From an uncultured Bacteroidales bacterium (GTDB lineage: Bacteria > Bacteroidota > Bacteroidia > Bacteroidales > UBA932), in assembly GCA_946545765.1 (NCBI GenBank), contig CAMNNS010000102.1, positions 1 through 5,460 on the forward strand: a DNA stretch of 5,460 nucleotides, written 5' to 3'. Position 1 is the stretch's first letter. Each line of letters opens with the position of its first letter. Below the pieces are notes generated by a model. The model had not been told where the DNA came from, did no database searches, and saw only the letters and a program-made list of their open reading frames with translations. Below, one piece after another: positions 1-5,200 of the stretch. Both the position numbers and the translations under genes were made by a program.

Positions 1-209
1 ATTTTACAGGAGAATATATTTATAACAAACCTAATATAACTCTAAAAGCAATACTTGAAGCAGAGCTCGTAGCACCAATCCAAACACAGAATCAAGTGAT
101 TGACCCTCAACCTATAACTTATACTTTCCACGGCACTATCAATGGTAAAACTATGACCTTAAATTTAGGAAGGGATGGAGATATTCCTATTGTTATAAAT
201 ATGAAGTAA
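1..209 (+). CDS. small lipoprotein paralogue, 3' end only (5' end outside window)
   Basis: The reading frame enters at base 3 and runs 68 codons to a TAA at 207-209. The visible protein starts FTGEYIYNKPNITLKAIL and ends IVINMK. It aligns almost residue for residue with the last 64 residues of the complete gene at 344-769, with four extra residues: three around DPQPITYTF and one in GRDGD. The first 55 bases are identical to 573-627. The alternating beta-strand pattern with a GTINGKTMTL turn resembles small lipocalin-like or calycin-like Bacteroidetes lipoproteins; that is a resemblance, not a firm family call. A signal peptide is expected upstream but cannot be seen. The function is unknown, and the location is probably the periplasm or outer membrane by analogy with the downstream copy. 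Confidence 0.85.
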   Translation, partial: FTGEYIYNKPNITLKAILEAELVAPIQTQNQVIDPQPITYTFHGTINGKTMTLNLGRDGDIPIVINMK

Positions 210-227
210 TTTTTTATATATCTATTC

Positions 228-246
228 TTCATTGGGTTACAATGAA
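228..246 (+). other. small stem-loop between the tandem lipoprotein genes
   Basis: TTCATTG (228-234) and CAATGAA (240-246) form a perfect 7-bp stem with a 5-base loop, 19 bases after the stop of the upstream lipoprotein gene. No T-run follows it on the plus strand, so it is a poor intrinsic terminator. It may be a 3' end stabiliser or a chance structure. Confidence 0.3.
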
Positions 247-343
247 CTTATAAAGATAATAATTATCTAAAGTTCTCTTAAACCTAAGAATATTTTTCAA
301 ATTATTATTATTGTGCATTCAAATATTTTAACAATTAAGAATT

Positions 344-769
344 ATGAAAAAAATTTTAACAGTTACATTAGTATTAGCACTTGTTGCATTTGTTTTCTCT
401 TCTTGCAGTAAAGACAAAAAAGAAAATGAAGAATTAAAAACTTTAGAAGGAACAGAGTGGGGAACAAATGGAGAATATACACACACTGATGGCACTAAGC
501 ATCAAGTGGAATTAAACTTTATAGATGGAAAATCGTTCACTTTGCTACATGTTATTAACAAAAGAGCTTTTCATTTTACAGGAGAATATATTTATAACAA
601 ACCTAATATAACTCTAAAAGCAATACTGGTGGATGGTGAGAAAGCACCAATCCAAACACAGAATAGAGTGATTGACCCAACTATAACTTTCCACGGCACT
701 ATCAATGGTAAAACTATGACTTTAAATTTGGGTGACGGAGAAGTTTCTATTGTTATAAATATGAAGTAA
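344..769 (+). CDS. small secreted lipoprotein, lipocalin-like beta fold (family unnamed)
   Basis: This encodes a 141-residue lipoprotein of unknown function. The N-terminus has KK at residues 2-3, a hydrophobic core at about 4-18, and an SPII lipobox ending FSSC with the lipidated Cys21. A charged linker (SKDKKENEE) follows, as in many Bacteroidetes outer-membrane lipoproteins. The rest, about 34-141, alternates beta-strand-like segments (VELNFIDGKSFTLL, FTGEYIYNKPNITL, ITFHGTINGKTMTLNL) and resembles small lipocalin-like or calycin-like domains of Bacteroidetes. That fold call is inferred from pattern only. The ATG at 344 is the start that gives a complete signal peptide; as usual for the phylum there is no clear Shine-Dalgarno. 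It is a tandem paralogue of the gene ending at 209 and a distant relative of the minus-strand gene at 5201-5460. A strong terminator follows 35 bases after the stop. Confidence 0.88.
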   Translation: MKKILTVTLVLALVAFVFSSCSKDKKENEELKTLEGTEWGTNGEYTHTDGTKHQVELNFIDGKSFTLLHVINKRAFHFTGEYIYNKPNITLKAILVDGEKAPIQTQNRVIDPTITFHGTINGKTMTLNLGDGEVSIVINMK

Positions 770-804
770 TATTCTCTTTTAAAACATTATAAAAAACGAG
801 TTCA

Positions 805-836
805 ACAAAACCCCTGAAAATTTTCAGGGGTTTTGT
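805..836 (+). terminator. palindromic intrinsic terminator after the lipoprotein gene
   Basis: The 32 bases from 805 to 836 form a perfect palindrome. A GC-rich core CCCCTGAA / TTCAGGGG surrounds a 4-base AATT loop and is flanked by AAAA on the left and TTTT on the right. It should terminate transcription from 344-769, and the symmetric A and T flanks could let it act on the opposite strand too. It ends only 32 bases before the next gene's ATG. Confidence 0.88.
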
Positions 837-868
837 GAATATATTTAATTTTAAAATTACTTTTTTGT

Positions 869-1606
869 ATGATAATAAATATTCTGCTCTGCGATACTTT
901 CCCTGGTCTGCTCCCTTCATATATCAAAAGTTATGATTCGATGTTTGAGACTCTTTTTAATGAAGCCAATTCAAATAACACACAAGATAAAATTGAATAT
1001 AAAATCTATATGGCAATGAATTGTCAACTCCCAACACTCACAGATAATACTATAGTTAATGAAATATTTCTTATAACAGGATGTAATCAAGCTGCTTATG
1101 ATAATACACTATGGATAAAAAATTTAATAGAATGGATAAGAGAAGGCTACAAAAAAGGGATAAAACTTATTGGAATTTGTTTTGGCCATCAAGCTATTGC
1201 CCTTGCCCTTGGTGGAAAAGTTGAGAAATTTTCGGGCGGGTGGGGAGTAGGAATTAGAGAGTCAGAAATTTTAGATCCTGATATGGCAAAATTTTGGAAT
1301 AATTTTAATTCAAAAAAACTCTCTCTTTTATATAATCATCACGACCAAGTTACACTTATCCCTAAAGATGCTAATGTTCTCGCTACAAGTCCTTTTTGTA
1401 AATATGAAGGACTTAAGATTGGGGAGAATATCTTAACTTTTCAAGGGCATCCCGAGTATATTCCCGAATATGAAAAACATCTTATTTTAAACCACGCAAA
1501 AGATGAGCCGGAACAGACGAAACAAATAGCACTACAATCTATCGCTGAGAAAAAACATCAAGGCATAGAGGTGGCTAAATACATTTTGCAAACATTTAAT
1601 AAGTAG
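869..1606 (+). CDS. stand-alone class I glutamine amidotransferase (GMP synthase-like GATase domain)
   Basis: This encodes a 245-residue, single-domain class I (triad) glutamine amidotransferase, probably cytoplasmic because no signal peptide is seen. The nucleophile elbow is GICFGHQAIALALGG with Cys104; FQGHPEY supplies His194 and Glu196, completing the Cys-His-Glu triad. An ITGCNQAAYD segment at 69-78 precedes the elbow and GGWGVG follows it, as in GMP-synthase-like GATases and the related gamma-glutamyl peptidases. There is no ATP-pyrophosphatase or dimerisation domain, so this is not complete GuaA, and no synthetase partner is adjacent. It probably hydrolyses glutamine or another gamma-glutamyl compound; the substrate is unknown. 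The start at 869 fits because MIINILLCDTFP is the expected first beta strand. The gene converges on the beta-barrel gene with a 38-base gap, in which I see no convincing hairpin. Confidence 0.9.
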   Translation: MIINILLCDTFPGLLPSYIKSYDSMFETLFNEANSNNTQDKIEYKIYMAMNCQLPTLTDNTIVNEIFLITGCNQAAYDNTLWIKNLIEWIREGYKKGIKLIGICFGHQAIALALGGKVEKFSGGWGVGIRESEILDPDMAKFWNNFNSKKLSLLYNHHDQVTLIPKDANVLATSPFCKYEGLKIGENILTFQGHPEYIPEYEKHLILNHAKDEPEQTKQIALQSIAEKKHQGIEVAKYILQTFNK

Positions 1607-1644
1607 GTTCATATTATATAGATTACATCTTTTCAAACAAGAAA

Positions 1645-2160
1645 TTAAAAGAAAAAGGTAAAACCTATTATAATAGACTTATAATCTTCCTCCCCTTTAG
1701 CGAAAGTGTAATCCCTGCCTATATGTATCTTGTACTTATCAGATAAATTTATTCCTGCTTTTAACCCTATTCCTGTCAAAAAATGTGTTTCATAATTATA
1801 ACCAAAACCGTATCCTATACGAACACCTAACTCACCAAAAATATGAGTTTTATCTTTTATCTGAAATTTATATCCTGCATTAATTGGTAAAAATAAAGCA
1901 CTAAACCCATCTCCGAAGAACACAAATCTATTCTCATAAACAATCGCAACATTGCCATAAACATTTTTAGAGAAAGTACGTTCTCCTACAAATCCTACAT
2001 TAAAACCAAAAAAATTATCCGATTCTTCAAGACTTTTTCCTGTTGTAATGCCATATTTAAATTTATTCTGCCCATATGCAGAAGCAACTACAACATCTTG
2101 AGTAAATAAAATTATTTGTGTTGTAAGAAAACATATAATGAACAATGTTGATTTTTTCAT
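1645..2160 (-). CDS. small outer-membrane beta-barrel protein
   Basis: This encodes a 171-residue exported protein. The signal peptide has KK at residues 2-3 and a hydrophobic core at about 5-20; cleavage could fall after ASA at 26-28, but the site is uncertain. The mature part shows about eight amphipathic beta strands alternating aromatic or hydrophobic with polar residues, for example FFGFNVGFVGERTF, LFLPINAGYKFQI, THIFGELGVRIGYGFGY and FLTGIGLKAGINL. The protein ends GFTFFF, giving the terminal aromatic residue typical of BAM-assembled outer-membrane barrels. It best matches the general porin-like or OmpX/OmpW-sized Bacteroidetes outer-membrane beta-barrel families. The substrate or role is not visible. 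It lies 140 bases downstream of tRNA-His on the same strand; I found no clear promoter of its own in that gap. Confidence 0.82.
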   Translation of the reverse strand: MKKSTLFIICFLTTQIILFTQDVVVASAYGQNKFKYGITTGKSLEESDNFFGFNVGFVGERTFSKNVYGNVAIVYENRFVFFGDGFSALFLPINAGYKFQIKDKTHIFGELGVRIGYGFGYNYETHFLTGIGLKAGINLSDKYKIHIGRDYTFAKGEEDYKSIIIGFTFFF

Positions 2161-2300
2161 ATTAAATACTTGTAAATGTTGTTATTAAAGATCTATCCTA
2201 AATCTGATAACATTATAAGAAAAAATGATATCGTATGCTTTCTCTACAAAATAGTAACCTATATAAAATTTAAGATTATAATTTTTGAAATTGTTTATAG

Positions 2301-2375
2301 GGTGGGAGATGGGACTCGAACCCACGACCCTTGGTGCCACAAACCAATGCTCTAACCAACTGAGCTACACCCACC
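2301..2375 (-). tRNA. tRNA-His (anticodon GTG)
   Basis: Read on the minus strand, the sequence folds into a full cloverleaf. It has acceptor GTGGGTG, a D-arm GCTC/GAGC, anticodon stem TTGGT/ACCAA with loop TTGTGGC giving anticodon GTG, a 5-base variable loop GGGTC, and a T-arm GTGGG/CCCAT with loop TTCGAGT. The extra 5' G (position -1, base 2375) opposite discriminator C73 (base 2301) is the hallmark identity element of tRNA-His and confirms the assignment. The 3' CCA is not encoded, so it must be added by tRNA nucleotidyltransferase. One acceptor position, 6-67, is a U-U mismatch. Confidence 0.97.
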
Positions 2376-2437
2376 ATTTATTATTCTTTCCTTTACCATT
2401 TTGGTTTACTTCGTTCAACACGAAAGTATCGGGATTG

Positions 2438-2467
2438 CAAAGATAAAATCTTTTTACCAAACAGCAA
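2438..2467 (-). promoter_or_regulatory. Bacteroidetes-type promoter for tRNA-His
   Basis: On the minus strand, TTG (2467-2465) is followed after 19 bases by TATCTTTG (2445-2438), an exact match to the Bacteroidetes -7 element TAnnTTTG. Transcription would start near 2431, giving a leader of about 55 bases before the tRNA. The only gene directly downstream is tRNA-His. The call rests on consensus and spacing. Confidence 0.65.
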
Positions 2468-2497
2468 CACATTTTTTTAAAAAGTATCATTTTTCAC

Positions 2498-2528
2498 TTG
2501 CAAACTAAAAAACTAATACATATTTTTG
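2498..2528 (+). promoter_or_regulatory. Bacteroidetes-type promoter P1 for the carboxyltransferase gene
   Basis: TTG at 2498-2500 is followed after 20 bases by TATTTTTG at 2521-2528, an exact TAnnTTTG match. The predicted start is near 2535, giving a 5' leader of roughly 96 bases before the ATG at 2631. It is divergent from the tRNA-His promoter, with the two -33 elements about 30 bases apart. Confidence 0.62.
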
Positions 2529-2533
2529 AGTAT

Positions 2534-2556
2534 AGAATCTCTATAATATAGATTCT
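2534..2556 (+). repeat. 7-bp inverted repeat at the predicted start of the P1 transcript
   Basis: AGAATCT (2534-2540) and AGATTCT (2550-2556) are perfect inverted repeats around a 9-base spacer, beginning at the predicted +1 of promoter P1. This could be a 5' stem-loop or a dimeric operator. Short AT-rich inverted repeats are common by chance, so confidence is low. Confidence 0.3.
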
Positions 2557-2568
2557 TACATTTAATAA

Positions 2569-2599
2569 TTGAACATACTAACTATTTTTATAATATTTG
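2569..2599 (+). promoter_or_regulatory. possible second promoter P2 for the carboxyltransferase gene
   Basis: TTG at 2569-2571 is followed after 20 bases by AATATTTG at 2592-2599, one mismatch from TAnnTTTG. Transcription would start near 2606, leaving a leader of about 25 bases. It would be a tandem promoter behind P1. The mismatch at the first position of the -7 element keeps this tentative. Confidence 0.38.
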
Positions 2600-2630
2600 A
2601 TTTACAATAATTTCCCAAACAATTATTCTT

Positions 2631-4412
2631 ATGGCAAGAGAAATTAAATTCTCCCTTCTATATAGGGATATGTGGCAATCTTCTGGTAAGTACGTTCCTA
2701 AAGTAGCTATGTTAAAAGAAATTGCACCTGTTATTATAGACATGGGCTGTTTTGACCGTGTAGAGACAAATGGCGGTGCCTTTGAACAAGTTAATCTCCT
2801 TTTTGGCGAGAATCCTAACAAAGCTGTTAGAGAATGGACTGCACCATTTAATAAAGTAGGCATTCAAACTCATATGCTTGAAAGAGGATTGAACGCATTA
2901 AGAATGTTTCCTGTCCCTGACGATGTTAGAGCTTTAATGGCTAAAGTAAAAAAAGCTCAAGGGACAAACATTATGCGTTCATTCTGCGGTCTTAACGACC
3001 ACAGAAATTTAAAAGGTTCTGTAATCCATGCAAAGGCTGCTGGTATGATTGCACAAGCTGCACTTAGCATAACATACTCTCCAATACACACTGTTGAGTA
3101 TTATATGGATATTGTGGATAAAGTTGTTGAATATGGAGCAGATGAAATTTGCTTGAAAGATATGGCGGGCATTGGTCGTCCTGCATTTTTAGGACGCCTT
3201 GTAAAAGCTATTAAAGATAAACATCCAAAAATTGTAGTTCAGTATCATGGTCATTCTGGTCCAGGATTTTCTGTAGCCTCAATGCTTGAAGTTGCAAGAG
3301 CTGGGGCAGATTATATAGATGTTGCGATGGAACCTCTTGCATGGGGAAAAATTCATCCCGACGTGATTACTATACAAGCGATGTTAAAAGATGCGGGCTT
3401 CCTTGTAAAAGATATAAATATGAACGCATATATGGAGGCACGCGCTTTAACTCAGAAATTCATTGATGAATTTTTAGGTTATTGGATTGCTCCGAGCAAT
3501 TATCAAATGAGTTCATTATTAGTTGGTTGCGGTCTACCTGGTGGTATGATGGGTAGTATGATGGCAGATCTTAAAGGTTTCCAAGGGGCTATAAATGCTT
3601 CATTAAGAAATCAAGGAAAGAGCGAATTAGATCTTAACACTCTTGCTGTTATGCTATTCCAAGAAGTTGAATATGTATGGCCTAAGTTAGGTTATCCACC
3701 TTTGGTAACTCCATTCAGCCAATATGTAAAGAATACAGCACTAATGAACTTAATGCACATGCTTAAAGGTGAGCCTCGTTGGAAGACTATAGATAAAGAT
3801 ACAATGAACATGATCCTTGGCAAAATGGGTAAACTCCCTGGAGAACTTGCTCCAGAAATTAAGGAGATTGTTAAGAGTAAAGGTCTTGAATTCTATACAG
3901 GTGTACCGCAAGATGCTTTTCCTAATGACCTACCACGCTACGAGCAAATGATGAAAGAAGAGGGTTGGGAAAGAGGAGAAGATGATGAAGAATTGTTTGA
4001 ATTTGCTATGCACGAGACACAATATAGAGATTATAAGAGTGGTATTGCTAAAGAACGCTTTGAGAAAGAGTTAGAAGCTGCTAAAACTAAAGCTGGTGCC
4101 CCTATTATTATCACCCGTCCTGTAGTAGAAGTTCCTGCTTTTGATGTAGATAAAATTATTGCTAAATATCCCGATGCAAAACCTATTCATGCTACTGTTA
4201 AAGGTGAGGTTATTTGGCAATATGATGTAGAAGACAAATCATCTGCACCTACAGAAGGATCTGAGGTTAAGGAGAATAAAACTCTTTGCTTTATACAGGC
4301 ATTCTATGGCCATGAGGAGATTAAATCTCCTATCAATGGAAAACTAATTGCTATATGTGCTAAACAAGGACAAAAGGTTGTTAAAGATGAAATAATTGCT
4401 TTTGTTCTATAA
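2631..4412 (+). CDS. carboxyltransferase (oxaloacetate decarboxylase alpha / pyruvate carboxylase B type) with a biotinyl domain lacking the acceptor lysine
   Basis: This encodes a 593-residue cytoplasmic protein. Residues about 4-270 form the HMGL-like TIM-barrel carboxyltransferase. LLYRDMWQS (9-17) corresponds to the family LRDAHQS and keeps Arg12, Asp13 and Gln16. RGLN at 85-88, KDMAG (Lys176, normally carbamylated) and HGHSG (metal ligands His206 and His208) are also conserved. Residues about 280-480 form the PYC/OADA conserved domain, with PGGMMGS at 303-309. The C-terminus, about 515-593, has the biotinyl-domain pattern (ATVKGEV, then EIKSPINGKLIAI and GQKVVKDEIIAFVL), but the EAMKM hairpin reads QAFYGHEE, with Tyr559 where the biotinylated Lys belongs. 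The metal centre predicts transfer of carboxyl from or to a 2-oxoacid such as pyruvate/oxaloacetate. Biotin would have to come from another protein, or the chemistry has changed. No biotin carboxylase, OadB or OadG gene is adjacent. It appears monocistronic, with its own promoter candidates and terminator. Family membership is firm; the reaction is not. Confidence 0.88.
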   Translation: MAREIKFSLLYRDMWQSSGKYVPKVAMLKEIAPVIIDMGCFDRVETNGGAFEQVNLLFGENPNKAVREWTAPFNKVGIQTHMLERGLNALRMFPVPDDVRALMAKVKKAQGTNIMRSFCGLNDHRNLKGSVIHAKAAGMIAQAALSITYSPIHTVEYYMDIVDKVVEYGADEICLKDMAGIGRPAFLGRLVKAIKDKHPKIVVQYHGHSGPGFSVASMLEVARAGADYIDVAMEPLAWGKIHPDVITIQAMLKDAGFLVKDINMNAYMEARALTQKFIDEFLGYWIAPSNYQMSSLLVGCGLPGGMMGSMMADLKGFQGAINASLRNQGKSELDLNTLAVMLFQEVEYVWPKLGYPPLVTPFSQYVKNTALMNLMHMLKGEPRWKTIDKDTMNMILGKMGKLPGELAPEIKEIVKSKGLEFYTGVPQDAFPNDLPRYEQMMKEEGWERGEDDEELFEFAMHETQYRDYKSGIAKERFEKELEAAKTKAGAPIIITRPVVEVPAFDVDKIIAKYPDAKPIHATVKGEVIWQYDVEDKSSAPTEGSEVKENKTLCFIQAFYGHEEIKSPINGKLIAICAKQGQKVVKDEIIAFVL

Positions 4413-4492
4413 TTATATAGGATAAGCCTATTTATAAAATAGTCTTTCAGACAGAAAAAGGTTTCAGATTCTGTTTTCAAGAAAGATGACCT

Positions 4493-4527
4493 GCAGATGT
4501 TGCCTTTTTAGACGACATCTGCTTTTT
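4493..4527 (+). terminator. intrinsic terminator after the carboxyltransferase gene
   Basis: GCAGATGTTG (4493-4502) pairs with CGACATCTGC (4513-4522) in a 10-bp stem containing one G-U pair and a 10-base loop, followed directly by TTTTTATA. It lies 80 bases after the stop codon and separates the carboxyltransferase from the lipoprotein gene at 4619. A weaker 6-bp stem, ACAGAA/TTCTGT (4451-4474), precedes it. Confidence 0.85.
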
Positions 4528-4618
4528 ATAAGGTAACCATAAATATAGGCTTTAAAAGAATATTTAATAGATTAAATAGTAATTACCAAAAGAATAATTA
4601 ACTTGTTTTGTTTAAAAT

Positions 4619-5140
4619 ATGAACAACAAAACTTTATCAACATTAACAACTCTTGCATATACTATCCTCTTGTGTCTTAGTTTCTGTTCTTGCAATGATA
4701 ATAACAAGAGAGAGGCAGAAATTATAAACTGTGTACAAAATATTTATAAAGATGTAGCAGATCAATATAATAATCTATTTCTATCTGATTCTTGTATTAT
4801 TCTCAATTTAGATTCTCTTTATTGCTCTACATCATGGAATAATTTAATTAAAGAGGTAGAAAAGAAAGATTCTGAATCAGAGGAAGAAATGGGCTTTTTT
4901 GATTTTGATTATTGGATAATGGGGCAGGATTTGAGTAATTTTAAAATTGAGAACATTAAAGTAGAAGAGTGTAACTCAAATAGTGCAAAGACAACAATAG
5001 ATATTTTAAATTGTGGCGTCAAATATAAAGTATTTCTTCATTTAATTTTTGAAAACAATACATGGAAGATAGACAACTTCATAGATTTATCAAATGGGAC
5101 AAATCTAAAAAAAGCAATGCAAGATTATCTTAATGAATAA
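4619..5140 (+). CDS. DUF3828-like (NTF2-like) lipoprotein
   Basis: This encodes a 173-residue lipoprotein. The signal peptide has Lys4, a hydrophobic core at about 9-22, and a lipobox ending FCSC with Cys25 as the likely lipidated residue. The mature part has an N-terminal helix (EAEIINCVQNIYKDVADQYN), a LDSLYCS segment at 64-70, an acidic stretch (EKKDSESEEE), then FDFDYWIMGQD (94-104), alternating strands, and WKIDNFID (149-156). The order of a DYW...QD motif followed by a terminal WKID strand resembles the DUF3828 family of small Bacteroidetes and proteobacterial envelope proteins with an NTF2-like fold. I recognise this by pattern, so it needs a profile search. The function is unknown. 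The ATG at 4619 gives a complete signal peptide. The gene sits between two terminators, so it is probably a single transcription unit; I found no consensus promoter. Confidence 0.8.
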   Translation: MNNKTLSTLTTLAYTILLCLSFCSCNDNNKREAEIINCVQNIYKDVADQYNNLFLSDSCIILNLDSLYCSTSWNNLIKEVEKKDSESEEEMGFFDFDYWIMGQDLSNFKIENIKVEECNSNSAKTTIDILNCGVKYKVFLHLIFENNTWKIDNFIDLSNGTNLKKAMQDYLNE

Positions 5141-5186
5141 TAATTCACCCCCCGAAAGTTTTTTCTAACTTTCGGGGGGTGAATTA
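5141..5186. terminator. bidirectional intrinsic terminator with a 20-bp perfect stem
   Basis: Bases 5141-5160 are the exact reverse complement of 5167-5186, giving an uninterrupted 20-bp stem with a 6-base loop (TTTTCT). The stem contains a run of six C opposite six G. It begins immediately after the stop of the plus-strand lipoprotein (5140) and ends 14 bases before the stop of the minus-strand gene (5201). It therefore serves both converging genes. The AT-rich outer part of the stem supplies modest U-rich tails in both directions. Confidence 0.88.
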
Positions 5187-5200
5187 ATTTCCATTATATA

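Larger units (their letters stand above)
1..770 (+). repeat. tandem gene duplication: 1-210 repeated at 573-770
   Basis: The segment 1-210 recurs at 573-770 in the same orientation, as the 3' parts of two adjacent lipoprotein genes. Bases 1-55 match 573-627 exactly, and further identical blocks cover the CCAATCCAAACACAGAAT stretch, the CCACGGCACTATCAATGG stretch and the last 20 or so bases through the stop codon. The copies differ by in-frame length changes (9 bases plus 3 bases) and scattered substitutions concentrated in the middle. This is direct evidence of a tandem duplication, either recent or kept similar by gene conversion. How far the repeat extends upstream of base 1 cannot be seen. 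Confidence 0.88.

Noticed and set aside
306..313. TATTATTG as a -7 element for the lipoprotein at 344
   Set aside because: It has one mismatch to TAnnTTTG and no TTG at the right distance upstream.
832..865. TTTG (832-835) with TACTTTTT (858-865) as a promoter for the amidotransferase
   Set aside because: The spacing is 22 bases, the -7 element lacks its final G, and the start site would fall at or after the ATG at 869, whose N-terminal residues fit the first beta strand of the family.
1607..1644. Bidirectional terminator between the converging amidotransferase and beta-barrel genes
   Set aside because: Only a 4-bp AGAT/ATCT stem is visible, too weak to support a call.
2265..2285. AAAATT-N9-AATTTT hairpin as a terminator for tRNA-His
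   Set aside because: The stem is only six A-T pairs and is expected often by chance in DNA this AT-rich.
2588..2863. Open frame of 91 codons on the minus strand
   Set aside because: It lies mostly antisense to the start of the carboxyltransferase gene, has no recognisable domain or signal, and is best explained as a shadow of that gene.
4302..4412. A frameshift as the cause of the missing biotin lysine
   Set aside because: Residues after the hairpin (IKSPINGKLIAI, GQKVVKDEIIAF) still match the biotinyl domain in the same frame, so the change is substitution, not a frameshift.
4424..4552. Inverted repeat AAGCCTAT (4424-4431) and ATAGGCTT (4545-4552)
   Set aside because: Eight bases separated by 113 bases, with no extension of the match and no associated gene; probably chance, and the terminator at 4493-4527 explains the region better.
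4603..4610. TTGTTTTG as a -7 element for the lipoprotein at 4619
   Set aside because: It has a mismatch at the key A, lacks a spaced TTG, and lies so close to the ATG that the start site would be at or very near the start codon.
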